8,466 nt of DNA, taken from NCBI GenBank assembly GCA_019420325.1, contig JAHZHK010000086.1:1-8466 (forward strand). Reading direction: 5' to 3'. The number at the start of each line of letters is the position of its first letter. Positions within the stretch are counted from its first letter, which is position 1. The position numbers were made by a program, and so were the translations under genes. The notes under the pieces are model-generated. The model had not been told where the DNA came from and did no database searches. It saw nothing but the letters and a program-made list of their open reading frames with translations. Shown in pieces: positions 1 through 6,673 of this stretch. This stretch comes from Coriobacteriaceae bacterium. Lineage in GTDB: Bacteria; Actinomycetota; Coriobacteriia; Coriobacteriales; UMGS124.

Positions 1-73
1 TAATCGTGCATGCCTGCTGTGAGCGGCACCGAGAAGCTTGCGTGCCCCGCATTGCTTTCAATCGGGCCTTACA

Positions 74-120
74 CGGGGGGCGGCAGGGCAAATCGGCCTT
101 GTCGCCCCCGTTTTTCTTTT
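74..120 (+). terminator. Rho-independent terminator of a gene left of the window
   Basis: A GC-rich stem pairs 74-89 (CGGGGGGCGGCAGGGC) with 95-110 (GGCCTTGTCGCCCCCG) around a small loop, and is followed on the plus strand by TTTTTCTTTT (111-120). The T-tract is only on the plus strand, so it should end transcription coming from a plus-strand operon left of the window, convergent with the regulator gene. The equivalent hairpin in copy 2 ends the chaperone operon, which suggests that the gene to the left ends a similar operon. Confidence 0.8.
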
Positions 121-129
121 GAGGGTTAC

Positions 130-222
130 AATTTAACATACATTTCAGCGGTTGAGATGTATGTTAATTCATCAAACTACCAGTTGGCGCGTTTTTCAAA
201 ATTCTGAAATGTATGTTAAATT
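130..222. repeat. 19-bp perfect inverted repeat with an extra internal arm
   Basis: The 19 bases at 130-148 (AATTTAACATACATTTCAG) are the exact reverse complement of 204-222. A third related arm at 153-167 is complementary to 133-147 at 14 of 15 positions. The left arm can therefore pair either locally with 153-167 (5-base spacer) or distally with 204-222 (55-base spacer). The core ATGTATGTTAA occurs directly repeated at 157-167 and 209-219, 52 bases apart. The segment is AT-rich against GC-rich surroundings. It may be a protein-binding array, an RNA structure or a tiny inverted-repeat element; nothing here decides which. Confidence 0.8.
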
Positions 223-256
223 GTGCGAGACAGGGCAGACAAGGCCGCCCGTGAGC

Positions 257-1867
257 CTACCGATCCTGTCTGTTTGCCAATTCCGCTTGCATGCGGTCGA
301 GGTCGGCGCGTTGGAAGAGGTCGATGACCTCCTGCTGGCTGTGGACGTCGAGCTTCTGGAAGATGTGGTGGCTGTGTGTGTTCACTGTGCCAGCGGAGAT
401 GGAGAGTTCCTCCTGGATGCGCGTGGAGTTGCGGCCTGCTGCTATGAGGCGGAACACGTCGACTTCGCGGCGCGTGAGGCCGTAGTAGTCGCCGATGATG
501 GCGCACTTGCGCTGGAAGGGAACCTTTTGCGGCGCTTGGCCGGCCGGGGACTCAGTGCGCTGCCCATGCGCGCGCTTTGCGGAGGCCCCAGACGGCGACT
601 GCGACCCGTTGCCCGACAATGCCCCTTCGCCTATAGCCCCAGGCACTTCGTCTGTCTCTTCGCCAAGGTTCTGCCCAAAGACGGCGATATCGGTGCTTGT
701 AAGGACATAGGTTCGCAAGAACGTGATACTGATAACCGCCACCGCAGCCACGGCCGAGAAAAGTTGCGGCCCTACCCCGAGACTCAAAAGCATGTTTGCG
801 ATGAGAGTGCCCGCGATGACGCCCGTAAGCAGTACAAGGGCGCGGCCGAAGCCGAACACCTGCACCGAGGTGAACTGAAAGCGACTGGCCACTTCGCTGA
901 GAATGACCCACATGAGGATTTCGAACAACGTGTAGCCCGCAGAGACCACAGAGAAGGACAGCGCGATGTCGGGGCTGGAGAGGGGCATTAGGGCAAACCC
1001 CACAATGCAGACGAAGACGGTCGGCTTGTAGAGCGTCTCAATGGTGACCTCGCGAGCTGCGGCCGTGCTTCCAAGCAGGACTAATGCGGCCACAAGAGGA
1101 ACGGCGGAGTTGAGCATCTGGAACGTCTTGCCCAGGGCGGCGGTCTCCGAGCCGAGATACAGACCGTGCGTGATGCCGGTCAGAATGCCGAGCACTGCGG
1201 CGCAAGTTGCCAGCTTGAGCAGCATTTTCGTTGAGATGCGCTCGCCAAGATTCAAGCGCACCTCGCAGTCTTCCTCGCCGGGGCGCGGCACACGGTGAAG
1301 CGCCATCACGCAGATAAACGGCAGTGCCACCTCCACTGCGACAGCCGCCTCAAGCGGCAGGCTCATGATGCCGAGCGTCAACGCGGCACATCCCACCGTT
1401 GCCCAAAGAATGCCCGTCGTGCATGAACGCACGTCGATGCCGACAAAGCGCCTTCCTATCGAGAGGAACACAAGCGCCGAACCTGTGCCTGTAAGCGCCG
1501 CGCTGCCCCAAAGGGCTGCCGAGGCAATAATCTGTCCGCTTGTCAGATATGGGAGGAGCGGCATGAAGCCGGCTCCGCACAGCATTGCGCCCATATAGTC
1601 AAACGCCGGGTGCTCTCCTGCCGTCATCACCGGACGATGGAGCAGCGCGAAGACGACGAGGGCCACGGCAAGCGCCAAGATGGAAGTGCGGTATACCTCT
1701 CCTGCCATACTCGCCATTGCCTGCGGCGCATAGCGTTGAAAGAGCACCACGCTGAAAAAGGCGGTGGTGATCCATGTTCTGTTGAGCATGTAGGCTAAGG
1801 TGCGCCATGTGTTTGAGCGCCGCATCCTGTCTTCGCGCATTGGTGCCCCATCATTCATTTGGTCCAT
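257..1867 (-). CDS. Membrane-embedded LuxR-family transcriptional regulator (about 12 TM segments + HTH)
   Basis: This 536-residue protein has hydrophobic segments spread over residues ~32-390 (for example 32-47, 62-78, 112-136, 150-190, 217-237, 249-266, 283-298, 338-386), giving about 12 predicted membrane helices. A polar linker follows (~396-450), and then a GerE/LuxR-type helix-turn-helix at ~461-520, with LTRREVDVFRLIAAG and the recognition-helix region ISAGTVNTHSHHIFQKLDV. No receiver, PAS or autoinducer domain is seen, so the membrane domain is the likely sensor. The start at 1867 is backed by AGGGGA about 4 bases upstream on the minus strand. The gene is divergent from the reductase operon, the usual arrangement for Eggerthellaceae regulators of this type (the DadR-like family), which control an adjacent reductase in response to its substrate. 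Control of 2082-7483 and the identity of the ligand are inference. An MFS transporter is ruled out by the C-terminal HTH. Confidence 0.93.
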   Translation of the reverse strand: MDQMNDGAPMREDRMRRSNTWRTLAYMLNRTWITTAFFSVVLFQRYAPQAMASMAGEVYRTSILALAVALVVFALLHRPVMTAGEHPAFDYMGAMLCGAGFMPLLPYLTSGQIIASAALWGSAALTGTGSALVFLSIGRRFVGIDVRSCTTGILWATVGCAALTLGIMSLPLEAAVAVEVALPFICVMALHRVPRPGEEDCEVRLNLGERISTKMLLKLATCAAVLGILTGITHGLYLGSETAALGKTFQMLNSAVPLVAALVLLGSTAAAREVTIETLYKPTVFVCIVGFALMPLSSPDIALSFSVVSAGYTLFEILMWVILSEVASRFQFTSVQVFGFGRALVLLTGVIAGTLIANMLLSLGVGPQLFSAVAAVAVISITFLRTYVLTSTDIAVFGQNLGEETDEVPGAIGEGALSGNGSQSPSGASAKRAHGQRTESPAGQAPQKVPFQRKCAIIGDYYGLTRREVDVFRLIAAGRNSTRIQEELSISAGTVNTHSHHIFQKLDVHSQQEVIDLFQRADLDRMQAELANRQDR

Positions 1868-2081
1868 TGTTCCCCTGAACTTGTGACCGTCTCCTTGTGT
1901 CCAATGATACGCCTTTGCCCGCTCTAAAAATCATAAGCGACATATGAGATATGGCGCTAGCTGGGCGATTTCATAAGAGCAACTTGATGTGCCAGGCCGG
2001 GCACGAGCGTTAGCTTATTTCTCGCGGGGCCGCAGGAAGTGCGGCGCCCGTCAGTATCCAAGCAAGGATAAGGAGGGAAAC
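1868..2081. promoter_or_regulatory. Divergent control region between regulator and reductase operon
   Basis: These 214 bases separate two divergently read genes, so promoters in both directions must lie here. I see no convincing -35/-10 pair for sigma-70. TTGATG at 1984-1989 is a possible -35, but no good -10 lies at 17 bases. Visible structure includes a 23-bp dyad (1936-1958), TCATAAG direct repeats at 1931-1937 and 1971-1977 (40 bases apart), and a GTGCC/GGCAC inverted repeat at 1989-2004. AGGAGG at 2071-2076 sits five bases before the reductase ATG at 2082 and fixes that start against the longer open frame beginning at 1989. Confidence 0.7.
1936..1958. promoter_or_regulatory. 23-bp near-perfect palindrome, candidate regulator operator
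   Basis: AGCGACATAT (1936-1945) and ATATGGCGCT (1949-1958) are inverted copies matching at 9 of 10 positions around GAG. The centre lies about 80 bases from the regulator start and about 135 bases from the reductase start. LuxR/GerE-type proteins commonly bind dyads of about 20 bp as dimers, so this is the best candidate operator in the window. Binding by the neighbouring regulator is inference. Confidence 0.5.
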
Positions 2082-5015
2082 ATGCAAGAAAGCGTGAGCC
2101 GCCGGAGCTTCTTGAAGATTGCCGCTGCGACCGGTGTCATTGCGGGCCTCGGCATGACCGCGGGGTCGGCTCTTGCCGAGACCGACTACACGGTGCTCGA
2201 CAGCACTGACACCACGCGCAAGGTCCGCACGGTGTGCCGTGGCTGCGGCAAGATGGAGTGCGGCGTGTGGGTGACCGTGGAGAACGGTCGCGCGGTGAAG
2301 ATCGAGGGCGACGAGAGCGCCGGTCACACCCTGGGCAGCTGCTGCAACAAGTCGGTCTCCTCGATGCAGGCCTGCTACCACCCCGATCGTTTGCGCTATC
2401 CCATGAAGCGCACGAACCCCAAGGGCGAGGACCCCGGTTGGGTGCGCATTTCCTGGGACGAGGCCATCGACACCATCTATGAAGGCATCGAGGCCGTCCG
2501 CGCCAAGTATGGCTCAGAGGCTCTGTTCGATATGGCCGGCACGGGCCGTATGTACTGCAACCAGGGCACCTTCGGCGCCTGGTTCCATTCGCCCAACAGC
2601 TTCGGCGCCTACCAGGTATGCAAGGGCCCGCGTCACTTCGCCTCGGCCTTGACCTCCGACTGGAACTTCAGCTGGTCGGCAACGGTCGACCGTCCCCCGG
2701 TGTTCACCATCTGGGCGTCTGGTCCGGAGTGCTCCAACTACGATGAGGCCGGCCGCTCCGTTGTGGACGAGGCGCTCAACGCCCCCACGTTCATCTCCGT
2801 CGACCCCCGTACCACGAACCTGGGCAAGGAGTCTGACATCCACCTGGCGCTCAAGGGCGGCACCGACACGCCGCTGGCCTTGGCCATGTGCGACGTCGTC
2901 ATCAAGAACGACCTGGTCGATTGGCAGTTCGTGAAGCGTTGGACCAACGCGTGCTTCCTGGTTGTTGAGGACAAGGAGCCCAACGGCCCCGAGCTTCCCC
3001 ACATCTGGCATGGCCCCACGAACATCAAGACCACGCTTCTCACCCAGGCTGACCTCGAGGAAGACGGCAGCCCCTACAAGTACATGGTGTGGGATCAGGC
3101 CAGCGAGTCTCTCAAGTGGTTCAACGCCAGCGCCGACCGTCGCCTCGCCGACCCCGAGTGGGATCCCGTTACCGACGAGGAATGCAACATGTGGGAGGGC
3201 GAGAAGCCGTGGAAGCGCTATGACGGCGACGGACCCCAGGACGAGTGGTCGCGCAGGAACTTCGAGGGCACCGAGGCTGACACGGTGAAGTCTGAGTTCT
3301 CCCAGGGCTTCGTGCCGAACCTTGATGACTTCGAGTCTATCGACCCGGCGGTCTACGGCGAGTTCGAGGTGACGTTCAAGGACGGTTCCACCCACACCGC
3401 CATCCCGGTGTGGCAGAAGTTTGCCGAGCGCTGCGACGAGTATGCTCCCGAGATCGCCGAGGGCATCACGGGTGTTCCCGCTGCCGATATCGAGAAGGCT
3501 GCCCTGATCTATGCCACGCGCGTCGACGAGCGCTGGGGCAACGGCGGCATCATGTATCAGCTCGGCGTTGAGCATCACGGCAACGGCGTGCAGAACTGCC
3601 GCGCCATCGAGATCCTGACCGCCATCACCGGCAACACCGACACCCCTGGTGGTCAGCGCGGTTCCACCAAGCTCGACATGAACTATATGGGCAACTTCGG
3701 CCTGGCACCCTATGACCCCAACGCCGATCGCTCCTGCGACGGCAGCAAGCGCCTCGGTGCCGATACGCACCCGCTGCTCAACTGGTGGGGCATGTGGGCC
3801 AACTCCAACTCGATCGCCGAGGCCGGTGCTACCGGCAAGCCCTATCCGCTCAAGGGTGCTATGTGCGGTGCAGGCGACTTCATGAGCATGGCCAACTCCA
3901 CGCTTATGTGGGATTGTCTGAAGCAGCTCGACTTCTTCTTCGACATCGACCTGTGGCATCACCCCACCAGCGAGCTGGCCGACATCATCCTGCCTGCCCG
4001 TCACTGGCTCGAGGTGCCGCTGCCCCGCCAGTCCCAGGGTGCTTCCGGTGCCCTCGGTGCCTGCGTGCCCGTGGTTGAGCCTCTCGCCGAGTCCCAGTAC
4101 GACCCCACCATCGCTGAGATGCTGTACCAGCGCGCTGGTATCCAGTGGGGTTGGGACGCCGATAACCCCTATCCCACCATGGAGGAGCAGCTCGACTATG
4201 TCGTGCGCGAGGTCGCTCCCTCTTGGCAGGACTTTGTCCAGCAGTTCCAGGACAACGGCTGGTGGGACGTCAAGAAGATTCATCCCGACGACTGGGGCAC
4301 CTACCGTCGCTTCATGACCGGCTTCCTCAAGAAGGACTACACCCAGGTTCCTTCGGCCCAGACCGTTGTGCCCGGCTTCAACACGCCCACGCAGAAGCAG
4401 GAGATCTGGTCCACCATCATGGAGACGGCTCATGGCGCAGCCGCGGCTCTGCCCGACTACGAGCCCAACCCCGACACCAAGGTCATGAACCCCGAGCTCT
4501 GGGAGGAGTATCCCATCGAGTGCCTCACCGGCCGCCGTATCCCGGTGTACTTCCACTCCGAGCACCGTCAGCTTCCCTGGTGCCGCGAGGTTTGGCCTGT
4601 GCCCAAGATGGAGATCAACCCCGAGGACGCCGCTGAGCTGGGCATCGAGCAGGGCGACTGGTGCTGGATTGAGAACCCGCACGGCAAGATTCGCCAGACG
4701 GCCGACATCTTCCCCGGCGTCAAGAAGGGCACCATCAACTGCGAGCACTCCTGGTGGTACCCCGAGCTGTCCGCGCCTGAGCACGGTTGGCGCCTCTCTG
4801 CGGTGAACCAGCTCGTGAACAATGACATCTCCGACCCGTACTGCGGCTCCTCGGTCGTCCGCGGCTACCCGGTCAAGGTGTACAAGGCCACGGCTGAGAA
4901 CTCGCCGTTCGGCAACCCCGTGCCCTGCGACGACGACGGCACGCCCATCATCACCGATGCGACCGACCCGCGCCTGAAGGCTTGGGCTCCCGTGTACGAA
5001 GGAAGGGATGAGTAA
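2082..5015 (+). CDS. Tat-exported molybdopterin oxidoreductase, catalytic subunit (DMSO reductase superfamily)
   Basis: This 977-residue protein opens with a twin-arginine signal, SRRSFLK at residues 6-12, a hydrophobic stretch and a likely ALA cleavage site near residue 32. A [4Fe-4S] site follows: Cys52, Cys55, Cys60 (CxxCx4C) and a Cys87-Cys88 pair next to Lys90. QVCKGPRH at 178-185 makes Cys180 a candidate molybdenum ligand. SVDPRTTNLGKESDIHLALKGG (239-260) and GNTDTPGGQRG (517-527) are molybdopterin-binding stretches, and residues ~820-935 (HSEHRQLPW, then INPEDAAELGIEQGD) form the dinucleotide-binding C-terminal domain. The enzyme should carry bis-MGD and act outside the cytoplasmic membrane. 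The sequence style recalls the Eggerthellaceae group that includes catechol dehydroxylases; this is judged by memory and the substrate is unknown. The start is set by AGGAGG upstream and by the position of the Tat motif. The stop codon overlaps the next start (TAATG). Confidence 0.93.
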   Translation: MQESVSRRSFLKIAAATGVIAGLGMTAGSALAETDYTVLDSTDTTRKVRTVCRGCGKMECGVWVTVENGRAVKIEGDESAGHTLGSCCNKSVSSMQACYHPDRLRYPMKRTNPKGEDPGWVRISWDEAIDTIYEGIEAVRAKYGSEALFDMAGTGRMYCNQGTFGAWFHSPNSFGAYQVCKGPRHFASALTSDWNFSWSATVDRPPVFTIWASGPECSNYDEAGRSVVDEALNAPTFISVDPRTTNLGKESDIHLALKGGTDTPLALAMCDVVIKNDLVDWQFVKRWTNACFLVVEDKEPNGPELPHIWHGPTNIKTTLLTQADLEEDGSPYKYMVWDQASESLKWFNASADRRLADPEWDPVTDEECNMWEGEKPWKRYDGDGPQDEWSRRNFEGTEADTVKSEFSQGFVPNLDDFESIDPAVYGEFEVTFKDGSTHTAIPVWQKFAERCDEYAPEIAEGITGVPAADIEKAALIYATRVDERWGNGGIMYQLGVEHHGNGVQNCRAIEILTAITGNTDTPGGQRGSTKLDMNYMGNFGLAPYDPNADRSCDGSKRLGADTHPLLNWWGMWANSNSIAEAGATGKPYPLKGAMCGAGDFMSMANSTLMWDCLKQLDFFFDIDLWHHPTSELADIILPARHWLEVPLPRQSQGASGALGACVPVVEPLAESQYDPTIAEMLYQRAGIQWGWDADNPYPTMEEQLDYVVREVAPSWQDFVQQFQDNGWWDVKKIHPDDWGTYRRFMTGFLKKDYTQVPSAQTVVPGFNTPTQKQEIWSTIMETAHGAAAALPDYEPNPDTKVMNPELWEEYPIECLTGRRIPVYFHSEHRQLPWCREVWPVPKMEINPEDAAELGIEQGDWCWIENPHGKIRQTADIFPGVKKGTINCEHSWWYPELSAPEHGWRLSAVNQLVNNDISDPYCGSSVVRGYPVKVYKATAENSPFGNPVPCDDDGTPIITDATDPRLKAWAPVYEGRDE

Positions 5016-5623
5016 TGGCACGCCTTACCATGGCGATCGACCTGAACCGCTGCATGAACTGCAAGGCCTGCAACGCCGCCTGCAAGGAGCAGAACGACGT
5101 GGGCATCGGCTACTTCTGGACGTGGGTGGACCGCAAGCAGTCCGACAGGCTTGAAGAGGACAACGGCGCCCCCAGCCACGACTTCTACTACCTGCCCATG
5201 CAGTGCCAGCACTGCGACAACCCCGAGTGCGTCACGGTGTGCCCCACCGGCGCCTCGGTCAAGGCGGAGAACGGCACCGTGCAGATCGACCTCGATCAGT
5301 GCATCGGCTGCCAGGCCTGCGTCTCCGCGTGCCCCTACGGCGTGCGCTACCTTAACGTCGAGAAGAACGTCGTTGAGAAGTGCAGCCTGTGCGCCGATCG
5401 CATTGAGGAGGGCGAGCTGCCCCAGTGCGTGCTCAACTGCGTGGGCATGGCCAAGTGGTTCGGTGACCTTGACGAGGGCATCGAGAACTTCGACGGCCCG
5501 CTGGGCAAGAAGCTCGGCGAGTACGTGCAGCCCTACGAGGAGGCCGACATCCATCACCTGGCCGACTCGGGCAACGGCCCGTCGTTCGTCTACATCCTGC
5601 GCAACCACACCTGGCAGGACTAG
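5015..5623 (+). CDS. Four-cluster [4Fe-4S] electron-transfer subunit (DmsB/PhsB/NrfC type)
   Basis: The 202-residue protein holds 16 cysteines in four groups: Cys13/16/19/23, Cys64/67/72/76, Cys96/99/102/106 and Cys123/126/138/142. This is the classic arrangement of the beta subunit of DMSO-reductase-family complexes, which passes electrons between a membrane donor and the catalytic subunit. There is no signal peptide, so it would be exported, if at all, by travelling with the Tat-targeted catalytic partner. Its ATG overlaps the last base of the preceding stop codon, and GGAAGG at 5001-5006 gives a well-spaced ribosome site, indicating coupled translation and a stable stoichiometric pair. The electron donor is not evident, because no NrfD- or DmsC-like anchor follows. 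Confidence 0.95.
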   Translation: MARLTMAIDLNRCMNCKACNAACKEQNDVGIGYFWTWVDRKQSDRLEEDNGAPSHDFYYLPMQCQHCDNPECVTVCPTGASVKAENGTVQIDLDQCIGCQACVSACPYGVRYLNVEKNVVEKCSLCADRIEEGELPQCVLNCVGMAKWFGDLDEGIENFDGPLGKKLGEYVQPYEEADIHHLADSGNGPSFVYILRNHTWQD

Positions 5624-5647
5624 CGTTTCCCGGTAAGTGAATGATTG

Positions 5648-5733
5648 GGGAGGGGTTGCCGCAAGGCACCCCTCCCTGCTGGCGGCGTGCCGCGATGGGC
5701 TCGCCCGTCCACCCCGAACTTCGGGCGGGCCCA
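5648..5733 (+). other. Two strong intercistronic hairpins
   Basis: The first hairpin, 5648-5676, pairs GGGAGGGGT(T)GCC with GGCACCCCTCCC around a GCAA tetraloop with little bulging. The second pairs 5696-5707 (TGGGCTCGCCCG) with 5722-5733 (CGGGCGGGCCCA), one G-U wobble allowed. Neither is followed by a T-tract, so they are unlikely to be efficient intrinsic terminators. They lie in the 151-base gap between the ferredoxin stop and the next start, where they could protect the upstream mRNA end or lower expression of the last two genes. That role is inference. Confidence 0.6.
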
Positions 5734-5774
5734 CCGCAGCGCACAGCGAGAGAGATCAAAGGGGAGAGATGACC

Positions 5775-6542
5775 ATGGATGAGGAAAAGGCGCCCGAGAC
5801 GGGCAGGGAGCCGATCGAGCGCTCGTATCAACCAGCGACGCAGGACCCGAACGCCCTGCTCAATGACGCGCCGGTGACCGAGGGCGCGAGCGCCGAGGAG
5901 CGCACGGACGCGCTATTCGCGCGCCTGCATAGCTCGCGCCGCTTCTTGAACGGCATTCTTGAGTTCTGCCGCGAGGAGCGCACGGAAAGCGAGGTCACTG
6001 ACGAGGTCGCACGGATGAGGGCGCTCGAGTTCTGCATCTACGGGGCAGACGTGCTTTGCGCCCATCTCGTCGAGGCCGGCGCGCTTGAGCGCATCGAGCC
6101 CGAGCGGGACGACGTGCGCGTGGTGGAGGTCGACGGCGTGCAGTACCTGGAGCCCGCCAACCGAGTCGAAGAGCCCGCGGCTGGCGGCGAGGAGGGCGAG
6201 CCCGGGGCTGCGGCGGTGCGCCTGAAGACCACGCAGGCCGGCCTTGCGTTTCTTGACCGCGAGCAGGACATGGGCCGCTTCCAGGAGATTCTCGACGAGG
6301 ACGCGGGCCTGGACAACATCTACCGCATGCTTTTGGACTGCTGCTCCAACGAGGGCGGCGCCAGCGCCAAAGAGCTTGGCGACGCGGTGGACGACCAGCC
6401 CGAGCTGCAGGAACCGCGCCTGTACGCGTCGTATTTCTACGAAAAGATGGCCGAGCGTGACCTTATCGAGTGGACGGGCAAGGCGTGGGGCATCACCGAG
6501 TTTGGCAGGCGTGCCGTGCGGTATCTGGACAGCAGGGCGTAG
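5775..6542 (+). CDS. Unrecognised operon protein with two winged-helix-like halves
   Basis: I do not recognise this 255-residue protein. It has no signal peptide or membrane segment and should be cytoplasmic. After an acidic, probably disordered first ~45 residues come two similar halves. Residues ~53-108 (FLNGILEFCREE ... AHLVEAGALERIE) plus 149-161 (LKTTQAGLAFLD) have the same order of helices, -GALERIE/-RDLIEW strand and terminal TxxG...LD element as residues ~178-252 (IYRMLLDCCSNEGG ... EKMAERDLIEW ... ITEFGRRAVRYLD). An Ala/Gly/Glu-rich insert (132-147) interrupts the first half. The pattern looks like tandem winged-helix folds, though DNA binding is not shown. GGGGAG (5761-5766) spaces better with the ATG at 5775 than with the one at 5769. 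Its place between ferredoxin and chaperone suggests a role in maturation, assembly or control of the enzyme. Confidence 0.85.
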   Translation: MDEEKAPETGREPIERSYQPATQDPNALLNDAPVTEGASAEERTDALFARLHSSRRFLNGILEFCREERTESEVTDEVARMRALEFCIYGADVLCAHLVEAGALERIEPERDDVRVVEVDGVQYLEPANRVEEPAAGGEEGEPGAAAVRLKTTQAGLAFLDREQDMGRFQEILDEDAGLDNIYRMLLDCCSNEGGASAKELGDAVDDQPELQEPRLYASYFYEKMAERDLIEWTGKAWGITEFGRRAVRYLDSRA

Positions 6543-6673
6543 GTCGCTTTGTCGTATCGACTTTGTTCTGTCGCGCGCGCAGCCGCGGCATATCAGCCGC
6601 CCGTTGTGTGGGTGGATGACCTGTATGGGAGCGGCTCGCGTGTGGGTCGCAAATAAGTTTGGGGGAGAGAATG

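Larger units (their letters stand above)
8..222. repeat. Long intergenic direct repeat, copy 1
   Basis: This stretch matches 7543-7728 in the same orientation. It starts at the shared sequence GCATGCCTGCTGTG and runs through a shared AAGCTTGCGTG block, a shared CTTTCAATCGGG block, a GC-rich terminator hairpin, a shared ACCAGTTGGCGC block and a final shared CTGAAATGTATGTTAA. By eye the first ~70 bases differ at about 9 positions, so the copies have diverged. Copy 1 carries roughly 30 extra bases (about 130-156) that hold the left arm of an inverted repeat. It lies between the left window edge and the 3' end of the minus-strand regulator gene. No protein-coding gene is supported inside it. Its role is unknown; it could be a recurring module-boundary sequence or the remnant of a duplication of a whole reductase module. 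Confidence 0.85.

Noticed and set aside
10..207. 65-residue frame at the left edge
   Set aside because: It runs through the terminator hairpin and repeat elements and does not resemble a protein.
130..222. CRISPR array or tRNA-like element in the AT-rich repeats
   Set aside because: There are only two or three motif copies, partly inverted, with no regular repeat-spacer pattern and no cloverleaf; no cas genes are present.
152..991. 279-residue plus-strand frame opposite the regulator
   Set aside because: It is antisense to the HTH and membrane-helix coding region, has no ribosome site or domain, and its start lies inside the AT-rich inverted repeat.
1989..2081. Upstream extension of the reductase frame to 1989
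   Set aside because: It would bury the Tat motif 31 residues further in and ignore the strong AGGAGG directly before the ATG at 2082.
2514..5021. 835-residue open frame on the minus strand opposite the reductase gene
   Set aside because: It lies antisense to a gene with clear Tat, Fe-S and molybdopterin motifs. GC-rich, strongly biased codons leave antisense frames open, and the protein has a repetitive Gly/Val/Leu/Arg-rich composition with no recognisable domain.
4865..5734. 289-residue minus-strand frame over the ferredoxin gene
   Set aside because: It is antisense to a gene with 16 correctly spaced cluster cysteines and has no domain of its own.
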